A DNA stretch of 64,000 nt from Pseudomonas frederiksbergensis (GCF_001952935.1 NZ_CP018319.1:4670001-4734000); one strand, 5' to 3'. Numbered from the stretch's first letter, positions 35,453-44,445 are shown. The notes: generated by a model from the letters alone, not told the origin. A program made the numbers and translations.

Positions 35453-36531
35453 TTAGTCCACGGACGGATCGCCAAGAAAGGTTGCGATCTCATTGACTGT
35501 GCTGCGTGCTGTGCGTGTTACACCGATCAGCGTGGCGGAAGCCGAACCTGTCCACTCGCCATAGCCCACCAGCCATAGTCTTGGCTCTTGGATCGAGTGA
35601 GTGCCGTTGACCTCAACACGGCCTTCGGAGTTGATCACCCCCAGCGTATCCAGATGCTGTAGGGCTGGTCTGAATCCGGTGCACCAAATCACCACGTCCA
35701 CCGCAGATTCGGAACCGTCGACCCAAATCACGCCGTTGCGAGTGAAACGTTCAAAAGGGCGTGCAGACTTGAGGACGTCGCGCTCACGGGCTTCGACAAC
35801 TGGCGGCACCATGACAATGTCCCCCAATCCGCCGACGGGCTGGTCGATGACGCGGCCCTCCTGCTGAGCTTTCAAGCGCTGAGTGGCACGCTCGAATAGT
35901 ACCCGTCCATCCACTTCATCAGGCAAAAACACCGGCTCGGTAGGGGTTACCCAAGTGGTCTCAGCGACCTTGGATACTTCTGCTAAAATCTGTGCTCCTG
36001 AATTACCGCCACCTACCACCAAAACCTTCTTGCCAGCAAACGCTTGTGCTTCGACATAATGCGCGGAGTGCAGTTGCCGACCAGCGAATAGCTCGGCATT
36101 AGGGTAGTGAGGGATGTACGGATTACTCCAGGTGCCGGTAGCGCTGATTACAACCTTGGCATCCCAATACTTGTCGTCAGAACTTACTCGTAAGCCAGAT
36201 TCTGTACGTTCCACAGTAGCGACCCGAACTGGGCGCTTAACCGGAAATTGGTAGCGCTGCTCATATTGGTTGAGGTAGTCGACCACATGATTTCGTGTTG
36301 GGTAACCCTCTTGCGGGGGGGCATCATCCAGCCAGGGATCGAACTCCAAGTGGCCGGGGAGAATAGACGTAGCGAATTCCAGCCGTGTCGCCAGGCACCA
36401 CCGGGTTCTTCCTCCGCATCGAGGATAACGAATGAAAGTTGAGTTCGGCGTAGGAAATATGCGACCGCCAAGGCTGACTGGCCCCCACCGATAATGACTA
36501 CGTCTAGCTGGTCACTGAGCGAATGAGTCAT
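35453..36531 (-). pseudogene. arsO: ArsO-like flavin monooxygenase, frameshifted
   Basis: Two overlapping minus-strand frames make one protein. The first (from 36531) has the FAD motif IIGGGQSA and WSSIPGWMMPP. The second continues QEGYPTRNHVVDYLNQYEQ, with the NADPH motif VVGGGNSGAQ and CTGFRP. The change of frame falls at a run of seven C residues (G on the plus strand, 36315-36321); eight C would restore one frame of about 360 residues. Either a true mutation, slippage, or an assembly error. Divergent from nothing nearby; ArsP genes lie downstream. Confidence 0.85.
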
Positions 36532-36673
36532 CGGAATGAACCCTGGATCGATGCAAGAGGGTCATCATTGTAGCGATTCAATTATGACTCCAACTGATCT
36601 AGCTCAGATTAAGAGGGGATGGCTGTCACCGTCTATTGCCTCGCTCTCCATGTCCTCAATTGGTCACCGCAGG

Positions 36674-37306
36674 TCAAGGTTTGATAGTCAAATGATTGCC
36701 TTCGACTTTAAGACGACCTTCGTTCTGCATGCGTCTCAACGCCCTGTATAGAGCCTCGTGAGTCAAGCCCAGATCTTTTGCCCAAGACTTGCGCGACTGA
36801 CTGAGCGTCACGACGCCGTCGGAACCCTCGGTTTCAATGTAATGGGTGATACGGTCAGTCGCGCTATGCAGGCACAGCCTTTCGCATTGAGCGCGTAGCT
36901 TTTGGATTTCCTTGGTTAGTTCTGACTGCCAGGCTTTGCGAAATGCAGGCACATCTTCCAAGGCCGCGCGAAACGCTACGAGCGGAAACAGCAGCAAAGT
37001 GGTGGACTCGGTGGCTATACCGTCACAGTGGTAAGCGCGGCTGTCGAGACTGGCCTCCGCAATGAAGCCTCCGCATGAGCGTTGCAAGACCACTTCGAGG
37101 CCATTGCGGCCTAGCCGAACCAGGCGCGCTTCGCCAGAGATCACAAGATAAACATGACGAATCGGGTCTCCAATCAGAAAGAGCGTCTCGCGAGTATCGG
37201 TAACCACCCGCTTGGCCGACACACGCAGTGTCTCTGGGATGAGAGCCGCTGATGGTTGGGCGGCGATCAAAGCCGGCCAGTCCAATGCGTCAATTACGTT
37301 CTTCAT
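36674..37306 (-). CDS. Crp/Fnr-family regulator
   Basis: A 210-residue regulator with a cyclic-nucleotide-type sensor domain (ETLFLIGDPIRHVYLVISGEARLVR) and a C-terminal winged HTH (KSWAKDLGLTHEALYRALRRMQNEGRL). It lacks an N-terminal Fnr iron-sulfur cysteine cluster. The start at 37306 is chosen; 37363 is also open but overlaps the divergent promoter. Divergent from the periplasmic protein gene at 37378. A short inverted repeat ATGAT-TAGG-ATCAT lies at the start codon. Confidence 0.88.
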   Translation of the reverse strand: MKNVIDALDWPALIAAQPSAALIPETLRVSAKRVVTDTRETLFLIGDPIRHVYLVISGEARLVRLGRNGLEVVLQRSCGGFIAEASLDSRAYHCDGIATESTTLLLFPLVAFRAALEDVPAFRKAWQSELTKEIQKLRAQCERLCLHSATDRITHYIETEGSDGVVTLSQSRKSWAKDLGLTHEALYRALRRMQNEGRLKVEGNHLTIKP

Positions 37307-37377
37307 ATGATTAGGATCATACCCATGGAAGATCGTCACATCATAGGATCGATGTAACGTCAATTCGGAGAAAAATC

Positions 37378-37914
37378 ATGCGCAAAATCGCTATTACTTT
37401 GGGCGTCATCGTTGCTTTCGCCGGAAGCGCTTTTGCCCAAACTATGGATCACTCTAAAATGAACCATGCCGCTCATATGACGACGATGGCCGACGCGCAG
37501 CGCGAAGCAGAAGTATCCCAACGCGGCGAAAAGGTAATGCCATTTAGCCTTGCAGCAACGACCCACATCTTTACGAAAAACGCCGAAGGCGGGATGCAGC
37601 GAGTTGTGGCCAAGAAGTCCACCGACGCCGACCAAGTGAAGTTAGTTCGCGAACACCTGCTAGAGATCCGCAAGCAGTTTCTGAATGGCGACTTCTCAGG
37701 CCCTTCCCGCATCCATGGCGACGACATGCCTGGTCTAGCCGATCTGAAAACCGCTAGACCAGGACAAATCTCCATCGTTTACCAGGATGTTGAGGGCGGC
37801 GCAGAGTTGATCTACAAAACGTCGGATGCCAGCTTGGTGACGGCCTTGCACCAGTGGTTTGACGCCCAACTTTCCGACCATGGTAAGGATGCTATGGAAG
37901 GGCATTCCAAGTAG
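37378..37914 (+). CDS. Periplasmic protein with His/Met-rich N-terminus, unknown function
   Basis: A 178-residue protein with a signal peptide (cleavage after GSAFA, residue 20) and a mature N-terminus rich in Met and His (MDHSKMNHAAHM), a pattern seen in copper-handling proteins. The core (FSLAATTHIFTKN, GDDMPGLADLK) matches a family often mislabelled as aspartate carbamoyltransferase; no ATCase motifs are present. A GGAG ribosome site precedes the ATG. Divergent from a Crp/Fnr regulator that may control it. Confidence 0.75.
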   Translation: MRKIAITLGVIVAFAGSAFAQTMDHSKMNHAAHMTTMADAQREAEVSQRGEKVMPFSLAATTHIFTKNAEGGMQRVVAKKSTDADQVKLVREHLLEIRKQFLNGDFSGPSRIHGDDMPGLADLKTARPGQISIVYQDVEGGAELIYKTSDASLVTALHQWFDAQLSDHGKDAMEGHSK

Positions 37915-37945
37915 ACGAGAAAGCCCTACGGAATTTAAAAGACTG

Positions 37946-39157
37946 TCAAAGCATGACACTCAGCAACCATCCGGCTGCACCACCACCGATCACCACCAAC
38001 CATGGCGGTTGCTTCCAAAACATCAGAGCGACTAGGCACACCAACGCCAAACCGAAGTCCTGTGGCTTAAGGATCGTGCTCGTCCATACAGGCTGATAAA
38101 GCGCCGCCAGAAGCAAACCAACCACCGCCGCATTGATCCCAAGCAACGCCGCTTGGATATGTACGCTGCGCCGCAGTTGCTCCCAAAACGGTAGCGTACC
38201 AACGATCAATAGAAACGACGGCAGAAAAATGGCTAGCAAACAAATCAACCCGCCGACCCAGCCAGAGGGCTCGACGCTCATCGAAGCACCAAGAAATGCA
38301 GAGAACGTCAAAAGCGGCCCAGGAACAGCCTGTGTTGCACCATACCCGGCAAGAAAGGTTTCATTGCTGACCCAGCCTGAAGGCACTACTTCTGCCTGCA
38401 ACAATGGCAACACCACATGACCTCCACCAAATACCAGAGACCCGGCGCGATAAAATGCATCTACCATGGAGAGCGTCTGATTGAGTAGCATCTGGCTCAT
38501 TATCGGTAAGCCGACCAGCAAAGCGAAGAACAGTGATAACCAGAACAAACCTGCTCGGTAACCGACCTTTATGGGCAGTGGATCATGTTCGGCGGCGCGA
38601 GCTGGTTTGAATAAAAGCAAGCCGGCAAAAGCAGCTACAACAATTGAGCCGATCTGCCCCCATGCAGACGGAACCAACAGCACCACACACGTCGTAATCG
38701 CCATGATCGTGATACGCAACGCATCTGGGCATAGATTCCGTGCCATTCCCCATACGGCTTGAGCGACCACCGCAACGGCAACGACTTTCAGGCCGTGCAG
38801 TACGCCAGGCGTGATGATATCGCTGTAGTTGGAAATACCTAACGCAAACAGGATGAGGAGGATGGCCGAGGGCAACGTGAAACCCGCCCAGGCGGCCAGC
38901 GCCCCAGAGTAGCCCGAACGAGAGAGTCCCAGCGCCATACCAACCTGACTACTCGCGGGGCCTGGCAAGAACTGGCAAAGTGCGACCAAGTCAGCATAGC
39001 TACGCTCAGTGAGCCATTGCCGGCGCGTGACGAACTCATCGCGGAAATACCCCAAGTGTGCGATGGGGCCGCCAAATGAGGTCAGTCCCAGGCGCAAAAA
39101 GATGAGGAATATAAAAAACGGTCGACGGTCACCCTTGCTGTTTATGTTCATGCACAT
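37946..39157 (-). CDS. chrA: Chromate transporter ChrA (long form)
   Basis: A 403-residue two-domain CHR permease. Each half has the motifs FLRLGLTSFGGPIAHLGYFR / GSLVFGGGHVVLPLLQAEVV and FLPGPASSQVGMALG / AVPGPLLTFSAFLGA. It exports chromate. An ATG at 39151 is also possible. No chrB regulator is next to it. Confidence 0.95.
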   Translation of the reverse strand: MCMNINSKGDRRPFFIFLIFLRLGLTSFGGPIAHLGYFRDEFVTRRQWLTERSYADLVALCQFLPGPASSQVGMALGLSRSGYSGALAAWAGFTLPSAILLILFALGISNYSDIITPGVLHGLKVVAVAVVAQAVWGMARNLCPDALRITIMAITTCVVLLVPSAWGQIGSIVVAAFAGLLLFKPARAAEHDPLPIKVGYRAGLFWLSLFFALLVGLPIMSQMLLNQTLSMVDAFYRAGSLVFGGGHVVLPLLQAEVVPSGWVSNETFLAGYGATQAVPGPLLTFSAFLGASMSVEPSGWVGGLICLLAIFLPSFLLIVGTLPFWEQLRRSVHIQAALLGINAAVVGLLLAALYQPVWTSTILKPQDFGLALVCLVALMFWKQPPWLVVIGGGAAGWLLSVML

Positions 39158-39396
39158 GCGTTCCGCATTTAATTAGACATTTATGACGATGAGGAAAAGA
39201 AGACTGCAAACGGATCTGCGTCTACGAAAGCCGAGGGTGGTAAAAAGTCGTGAACCTTCATGTTGTGGTTTTCTCTCGCGATTTGCGCCGCGTAGACTAG
39301 GGCTCGGTAGAGATACACCTCGAATCTGGGCGCCATCATAGCGCTCGATAGAGGTGTCAAAACTCATTAAGCCAGTTCATACGAACTCGTTGTACC

Positions 39397-39424
39397 TTGA
39401 AAGTCTTACAGTTGCTGCTATAGG
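39397..39424 (+). promoter_or_regulatory. Promoter of the fluoride operon
   Basis: -35 TTGAAA (39397-39402), 16-bp spacer, -10 TATAGG (39419-39424). The start would be near 39431, immediately before the riboswitch aptamer. Upstream (39158-39396) nothing else is seen. Confidence 0.65.
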
Positions 39425-39432
39425 ATGAAAAC

Positions 39433-39545
39433 AGGAGATGGCATTCCTCCTTTAACCGCCTTTGTGCTGATGATGCCTACGTGAACCCTGGACAGGGTGC
39501 GTAGGTGTGTCTCCCTGTCCTCCAATTTAGGACAGGATCGTGACT
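39433..39545 (+). ncRNA. Fluoride riboswitch (crcB motif) with expression platform
   Basis: The aptamer 39433-39481 contains the consensus blocks GGAGATGGCATTCCTCC, AACCGCC and GCTGATGATGCCTAC in order. Downstream, CCTACG (39476-39481) can pair with CGTAGG (about 39500-39505), GGACAGGG with CCCTGTCC, and alternatively CTGTCCT with AGGACAG, giving competing stems. No T-run follows, so control may be at translation or by Rho. Binds fluoride and turns on crcB. Confidence 0.93.
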
Positions 39546-39628
39546 CAAAACCTCATATCAGCTCCCTCTCTTAGTGCGCGGTTATCCGCACCTCCTCGGC
39601 TACATCAGCCCAGAGGAGACATGCAACC

Positions 39629-40012
39629 ATGCTGAAATCACTTCTAGTCATTGCTGTAGGCGCATCAGTGGGTGCTTGGTTGCGTTGGCTTTTGGGCATG
39701 AAGTTAAACGCCCTGTTTCCCACGATTCCGCCAGGCACTGTGGTCGCGAACATGGTCGGTGGCTACATCATTGGCCTAGCCATCGCGTTTTTGGCCACAT
39801 CCCCCTCCCTAAGCCCTGAATGGCGCCTGCTGATCATCACGGGTTTCTGTGGCGGACTGACCACCTTTTCCACGTTTTCCGCCGAGACAGTTGCCCTGAT
39901 TCAGGAGGGCAGATTGCTGTGGGCACTCGGCTCGGTTTCATTGCACGTCGTGGGCTCGTTGGCGATGACCGCCGCCGGGCTTCTGTCCTATCAAATGATC
40001 GGCACGCGCTGA
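39629..40012 (+). CDS. crcB: Fluoride channel CrcB/Fluc
   Basis: A 127-residue, four-TM channel subunit that works as an antiparallel dimer. It has the GxxxRW start (GAWLRWLLG), NMVGGYIIGL with the pore Asn, and the conserved GFCGGLTTFSTFSAE stretch. It exports fluoride and lies under a fluoride riboswitch. Confidence 0.97.
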   Translation: MLKSLLVIAVGASVGAWLRWLLGMKLNALFPTIPPGTVVANMVGGYIIGLAIAFLATSPSLSPEWRLLIITGFCGGLTTFSTFSAETVALIQEGRLLWALGSVSLHVVGSLAMTAAGLLSYQMIGTR

Positions 40013-40022
40013 GGAAATGAAA

Positions 40023-40346
40023 ATGAAAGGTTTTCTGGTGATTTTCTTTACCCAACAGAACCGTCGTTATCAGGGAAAGATGCTTGGCGACTGGATTGTT
40101 GATGTGGCTAAAGAGATGGGGCTGCGTGGCGCGACCTTGTCTACGGGCATTGAGGGTTTTGGGCACACTGGTCGGCTGCACTCCTCGCACTTTTTTGAGC
40201 TGGCGGATCAGCCTACGGAGATTCGCATGGCTATTACCGAGGATGAATCTGAAAGGTTGTTCAACAGGTTGGAGGTTGAGGATATTTCTGTGTTTTACAT
40301 AAAAACTCCAATCGAGATGGGCACTGTCGGAAAAAAGACCAGCTAG
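40023..40346 (+). CDS. DUF190 protein of the fluoride operon
   Basis: A 107-residue PII-like DUF190 protein (GDWIVDVAKEMGLRGATLS, then GIEGFGHTGRLHSSHFFEL). The ATG at 40023 with GAGG eight bases upstream is preferred over 40017. It begins just after the crcB stop, so it is co-transcribed. A decayed paralogue is at 20978-21261. Confidence 0.93.
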   Translation: MKGFLVIFFTQQNRRYQGKMLGDWIVDVAKEMGLRGATLSTGIEGFGHTGRLHSSHFFELADQPTEIRMAITEDESERLFNRLEVEDISVFYIKTPIEMGTVGKKTS

Positions 40347-40524
40347 CCTGAAACGTTCCTATACCCTTGGAGGTGCGAAATTGAGCTATGCGGGTATGTC
40401 AGCTGGTAACTCGATCCCCGATGACTTTTTCACCGTTATCAAGATCCCTGCAAACCACTCTCCGACCACGAGCAAGGTGGATAGGCGCTCAGCCCGGCGC
40501 GGTTTGTAAAGACAACTCGGAGAG

Positions 40525-41148
40525 ATGACCGTGCAATCCAAGGATCACTGGGAAAATGTCTACACAACCAAAGCCGCCGATGAGGTGAGTTGGTTTCAAG
40601 AGCATGCCGCGCTCTCGCTGAAGTTGATTCAAGAGGCGGGCCTACCGCTTACGGCGTCGATCATTGATGTTGGCGGTGGCGCATCAACGCTGGTTGATGA
40701 TCTTTTAGCTAGCGGCTATGAAAATGTGACGGTTCTCGATCTTTCTGGTGCCGCGCTGGCTACGGCAAAGGCCAGGCTCGGCGCTCGCGCAGCTGATGTG
40801 CAGTGGTTAGACGCTAATATCCTCGACGCCGAGTTAGGTTTGAACACCTACGACCTGTGGCACGACAGGGCAGTATTCCATTTTCTAACCAGCGAACAAG
40901 AGCGCTGCGCTTACGTCCGGGCGGTACTAAGGGCAGTCAAGCCTGGAGGTCTGGTTATAGTGGCAACCTTCGCGGAGGACGGGCCCAGCAAATGCAGCGG
41001 GTTACCGGTTATGCGTTACGACGCAAAGGAGCTTCACGCGGAGTTTGGTGAGCCGTTTGTACTGCTTGGACATGAAAAGGAGTCGCACCATACACCTGGT
41101 GGCAATGAACAGAAGTTCGTTTACTGCTTTTGCCGCAAGCTAGCCTGA
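40525..41148 (+). CDS. Class I SAM-dependent methyltransferase
   Basis: A 207-residue protein with the SAM motif I IDVGGGAST (about 47-55), the acidic end of strand 2 (VTVLDLSGAAL) and a post-motif LWHDRAVFHFL. The N-terminus (DHWENVYTTKAADEVSWFQ) is typical of a small family of unassigned methyltransferases. It lacks the conserved cysteine set of ArsM. Acceptor unknown. Confidence 0.88.
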   Translation: MTVQSKDHWENVYTTKAADEVSWFQEHAALSLKLIQEAGLPLTASIIDVGGGASTLVDDLLASGYENVTVLDLSGAALATAKARLGARAADVQWLDANILDAELGLNTYDLWHDRAVFHFLTSEQERCAYVRAVLRAVKPGGLVIVATFAEDGPSKCSGLPVMRYDAKELHAEFGEPFVLLGHEKESHHTPGGNEQKFVYCFCRKLA

Positions 41149-41194
41149 TGACCATTCGTTTTAGATGATCGTTTTTATGATGAGGAAGACGGTC

Positions 41195-41405
41195 TCATAG
41201 CCAACGGCGAACCTTTGCTTGAAAGGCCAAGAAGTCAACGCCAAACAAGTCCGCCAATGCACGCTCCTCGGGGGTGATCTGGAACCGGTACGCAATGGGT
41301 TCTCCACCACAGAACTCGATTGTAGGTTCGCGAGCAGGGCGCACGATCAATGAATAGGAGAAAGTAGTGCTGACTACGCCGTTCACGCGCCGCCTGAGCA
41401 ACCGA
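41195..41405 (-). pseudogene. Possible C-terminal remnant of an isoprenylcysteine methyltransferase-like gene
   Basis: The minus strand ends ITPEERALADLFGVDFLAFQ then AKVRRWL and stop, resembling the C-terminal EERxLxxxFGxxYxxYxxxVRRW signature of ICMT-type membrane methyltransferases. The membrane part is absent, and further upstream the frame overlaps the neighbouring gene. Confidence 0.35.
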
Positions 41406-41726
41406 TCAATCATCGCCATCGCACTTGACCTCTTTCTTGTACTCATCTCGCTTGGCTTCGATCTTGACCTTGCAACCGCGCTCCCAGAATTCGTCTTTCC
41501 ACTCACCGCGCCGCCAACTGGCGCCACGGCCATTCGGGCATTTGATCTCTTCCTTGTATTCATCGTCTTTGGATTCGATCTTTACCTTGCATGGCCCGTC
41601 TCTGTACTCGTCCTTCCACTCGCCACCCTCGCGTCCGCCTCGCCAGTGGTCCGCTGACGCTGGCGTCAACATGACTGAGCCCATTGCAGCCACCACCCAC
41701 ATACCAAGCATGGGTCTCACGCTCAT
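41406..41726 (-). CDS. Small secreted protein with two internal repeats, unknown
   Basis: A 106-residue protein: signal peptide (about 1-24, ending TPASA), then two copies of a 30-residue unit, GEWKDEYRDGPCKVKIESKD-DEYKEEIKC and GEWKDEFWERGCKVKIEAKR-DEYKKEVKC. Each has two cysteines (one likely disulfide per repeat) and strongly alternating charges. The AGAGG ribosome site supports the start at 41726; the longer frame from 41828 is less likely. No family name is known to me. Confidence 0.7.
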   Translation of the reverse strand: MSVRPMLGMWVVAAMGSVMLTPASADHWRGGREGGEWKDEYRDGPCKVKIESKDDEYKEEIKCPNGRGASWRRGEWKDEFWERGCKVKIEAKRDEYKKEVKCDGDD

Positions 41727-41829
41727 CTCACCACCTCTGCAATAAAAGACACTACGTGGCCAAGCTTTCCCGTCGCCCACCGTATCAGCGTCTTGATCGT
41801 AACGGTGTGCCTGCAGGTGATACGACAAC

Positions 41830-42259
41830 GATCTCCGGCGAATTCTCCTATAGCGAGAAAAAACAGTGTGCTAATCGTCGGAATGGAAAAATTGCAGGTA
41901 TAGGGCTGCGGTTATGCGGCCCTCCTATGATTTTCGACTTCGGCGTCGGCGCCAACACACAGGCATCACTTAGATGCGCTGGTACAAATTCAGCCTCTGT
42001 ACTTATTAAAACGCAGATAAAGCCTGGCTCTATATTCGAGAGATGCACTACTTATCTAGACCATTCTTCATCTATTCGATTGAGCACCTCCTGCTATCCA
42101 GTCAACGTGGTGGGCTATTTTTCGCAGCGCTGCGAAAAAACAGCAATTTTCTGCATAGAGCCGAACCACTGGCGATTCGATTTTTTGTCAGGATTAACGC
42201 GCGACTTTCTCTTGCCTTGAATAGCACCATTAGCACTGAATCTACTTGAACATAAGATG
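41830..42259. other. Intergenic region with a 22-bp perfect palindrome
   Basis: No supported gene. At 42118-42139 lies a perfect palindrome, TTTTT-CGCAGCGCTGCG-AAAAA. Its polarity (T before, A after the stem) is not that of a terminator, so a protein-binding site is possible. Confidence 0.5.
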
Positions 42260-42643
42260 TTAATCGAAGGTTGGCAGGTGCGGGACTGCAATTGGCTTTT
42301 CTGCACTAATCCAGGCATCAAATCCGCCGGTGATCGACTTAACATGCAGGTAGCCCATATTGTTCATTGACGCGGCCGTAAGTGCGGCACGGCCACTTGT
42401 CTTGCAGTAGAGCATAACTTTAAGTTCTCGAGAACTGAGGATGCTGTCGTTAGTAAGTTCAAACTCCAGCATGCCGCGCGACGCGTGTATCGCACCTGAA
42501 ATATGTCCAGCAGCATACTCATCCGCTTCACGCACATCGATAAGCACATCTGCATCCTGGATAGCCTGGTCTGCGTCTTTGATGGTGACTTCTTCGATCA
42601 GTGCTTTTGCCTCAGTTACTAGGTCATGGGCAGTTTTCATCAT
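42260..42643 (-). CDS. Single-domain rhodanese
   Basis: A 127-residue rhodanese: N-terminal helix, then DVLIDVREADEYAAGHISGAIH and the active loop YCKTSGRAA with the catalytic Cys. It carries sulfane sulfur as persulfide. Starts at 42643 or 42640 are both possible. It lies near sulfide oxidation genes on the same island. Confidence 0.92.
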   Translation of the reverse strand: MMKTAHDLVTEAKALIEEVTIKDADQAIQDADVLIDVREADEYAAGHISGAIHASRGMLEFELTNDSILSSRELKVMLYCKTSGRAALTAASMNNMGYLHVKSITGGFDAWISAEKPIAVPHLPTFD

Positions 42644-42770
42644 GATACTTTTAAAAATCCAATTAAGTGAGGTGATTACTTCTGCTTGGTGAGACAGCAT
42701 TGGAAAACCATCTGGACATAGATACGCACCAGACGATTATTCCGTCTATTACAAGAAAGCTCCGAAGAAG

Positions 42771-43415
42771 TTACAGCGACTTGGTCGAGTAGTACCAATC
42801 AATCGTATCGTAACCTTCGGCGGCACGATTTTCGGCGGCCTCGGCAGTCTTCGGTGGCGGTACGATGACCGGTAAGCCAGGGCACCAGTTTTCGGGCGTA
42901 GCAATACCATTCGCATCCGATGTTTGCATGGCCGTTAACAGCCGTACGAACTCTTCAATGCTGCGGCCATTGCTCATTGGGTAGTAGACCATCGCACGCA
43001 AAATGCCTTTTGGATCGATGAAGAAAGTTGCACGCACTGCTTGGGTGTCGGCTGCTCCAGGATGGATCATGCCGTACGCTCTAGCGACATCCATCTTGAT
43101 ATCTTCGATAATCGGAAACGGGATGCTGACGCCAAATTTTTCTTTAATATTGCGCACCCAAGCCAGATGCGAGAATAGGCTGTCGATCGAAAGGCCAAGC
43201 AATTCGCAATCCATCTTGGCAAATCGCGGGGCTGCGTTGGCAAAACCAATGAACTCTGTAGTACAGACCGGCGTAAAATCGGCTGGATGGGAGAACAAGA
43301 TAAGCCACTTGCCCTTATAGTGATCCAATGTCCGATCACCATGAGTAGTTCTGACGTTGAAGGCGGGTGCTGGCTCATTGAGACGCGGAAAACTCGACTG
43401 TTGGACAATATCCAT
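42771..43415 (-). CDS. Peroxiredoxin (Prx6/1-Cys type)
   Basis: A 214-residue thioredoxin-fold peroxidase with the peroxidatic motif PADFTPVCTTEF (Cys about residue 51), the GLSIDSLFSHLAWV segment and a C-terminal Prx6-type domain with another Cys in ENWCPGLPVIVPPP. It reduces peroxides. Normal family length. Confidence 0.94.
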   Translation of the reverse strand: MDIVQQSSFPRLNEPAPAFNVRTTHGDRTLDHYKGKWLILFSHPADFTPVCTTEFIGFANAAPRFAKMDCELLGLSIDSLFSHLAWVRNIKEKFGVSIPFPIIEDIKMDVARAYGMIHPGAADTQAVRATFFIDPKGILRAMVYYPMSNGRSIEEFVRLLTAMQTSDANGIATPENWCPGLPVIVPPPKTAEAAENRAAEGYDTIDWYYSTKSL

Positions 43416-43565
43416 TGCGAAAACCTCTTGGGCTTAGTATTGCAATAATGATGACTATCAGAAAGTTCAGACTGAAGAACATCACTTAAACTGCTCTCAT
43501 AAGGAGCAGGTAAAAACCAATTAAAAATATTGCGATTGTGCGGATGCTGAAAATAGACGCGACGT

Positions 43566-44006
43566 TCAGACGGGTGTCGCAATACCTGCACTTTGCCCAT
43601 CAGTATTAATCATATGATCGGCCATTTCGGAAAACATACGTTGCAGCTTGCTATTTAGCGCTATGTCATTCACCTGCTCATCAATTGCCTGACGCATGCA
43701 CAGCATCCATTCGTTGCGTTCAACAATACTGACTGCAAAGGGCGCATGTCGCATGCGCAGACGCGGGTGGCCGCGCTCCAGTTGGAACAATGGCGGGCCG
43801 CCAAACCAGCCGCTGAGGAACTTAAATAGACTGTCAGCGCTGTCGGCGAGACTCGATGGATGCATCAGGCGCACCACTCGCGCTTCAGATAGCGTATCCA
43901 TCAACTCGTAAAAGCGGTTGACGAGTTTACGGATGCCTGATTCACCCCCTAACTGGAGATAAGTACTGGTGCTGTCCTTATATCGGACACTCAAGAGTTC
44001 AGTCAT
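43566..44006 (-). CDS. Group II truncated hemoglobin
   Basis: A 146-residue 2-over-2 globin: GGESGIRKLVNRFYELMD helix, FLSGWFGGPPLFQLERGHPRLRMRHAPFAV with the proximal His and conserved Trp-Gly-Gly, and the C-terminal Trp (NEWMLCM). It binds O2 or NO. It starts 11 bp after ybgE on the same strand, as the last gene of the cytochrome bd operon, which suggests O2 or NO handling for the oxidase. The start is placed at 44006. Confidence 0.92.
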   Translation of the reverse strand: MTELLSVRYKDSTSTYLQLGGESGIRKLVNRFYELMDTLSEARVVRLMHPSSLADSADSLFKFLSGWFGGPPLFQLERGHPRLRMRHAPFAVSIVERNEWMLCMRQAIDEQVNDIALNSKLQRMFSEMADHMINTDGQSAGIATPV

Positions 44007-44017
44007 GTCGTCGGTCC

Positions 44018-44304
44018 TCAATGTAGAAACTTTACCCAGCCAGCAAGTGCAAGTGCCGCAAAGCAGGTCCAGCCTGAGAAAAGCCAACGCCAGACGAGCA
44101 TCCGCGGGACAAAACCCACACCTCTCACGAAGGCCACACTCATGGCCGCAAACAATGCAGTAGCCAGCACATGGTCAGCTTTCCCATCGGGGGCTGCCAT
44201 CATGGGGGATAGAGCGTACATGCGAGCATGATCGCTACAGCGATAAGCAAACTCAGCAAATTAATTTGTGAGGATGGTGGGGCGTTAGCGACACGCGGCA
44301 TCAT
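44018..44304 (-). pseudogene. ybgE: cyd operon protein YbgE, frameshifted at a C-tract
   Basis: The start at 44304 overlaps the cydX stop (ATGA). The first frame gives MMPRVANAPPS and then a TM segment LLSLLIAVAIMLACTLYPP and stop. The next frame continues MAAPDGKADHVLATALFAAM and the family block FVRGVGFVPRMLVWRW. One extra C in the five-C run (plus-strand G5, 44204-44208) would join them into a 95-residue YbgE. Mutation or assembly error. Confidence 0.75.
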
Positions 44305-44423
44305 GTCCGCGTCTCGTCATTGTCGCTTAAGGCTCGGCCGCCTTCGTTCTCGCCCCACATCGCATTCAATATAGCCAGTAGCAATGCAAAACCGACTCCC
44401 AGCATCCAGGCGAAATACCACAT
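44301..44423 (-). CDS. cydX: Cytochrome bd small subunit CydX
   Basis: A 40-residue single-TM protein, MWYFAWMLGVGFALLLAILN followed by AMWGENEGG, the typical CydX pattern. It stabilises the CydAB haem site. AAGGAG ribosome site upstream; it lies 22 bp after cydB and overlaps ybgE. Confidence 0.93.
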   Translation of the reverse strand: MWYFAWMLGVGFALLLAILNAMWGENEGGRALSDNDETRT

Positions 44424-44445
44424 AGTCTTTACTCCTTTGCTGGCA

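Noticed and set aside
42118..42139. Perfect palindrome as a terminator
   Set aside because: Its polarity is T before and A after the stem, the opposite of an intrinsic terminator on either strand.
41684..42220. 178-codon plus-strand ORF
   Set aside because: It runs antisense through the start of the secreted repeat protein, has no domain and has an implausible composition.
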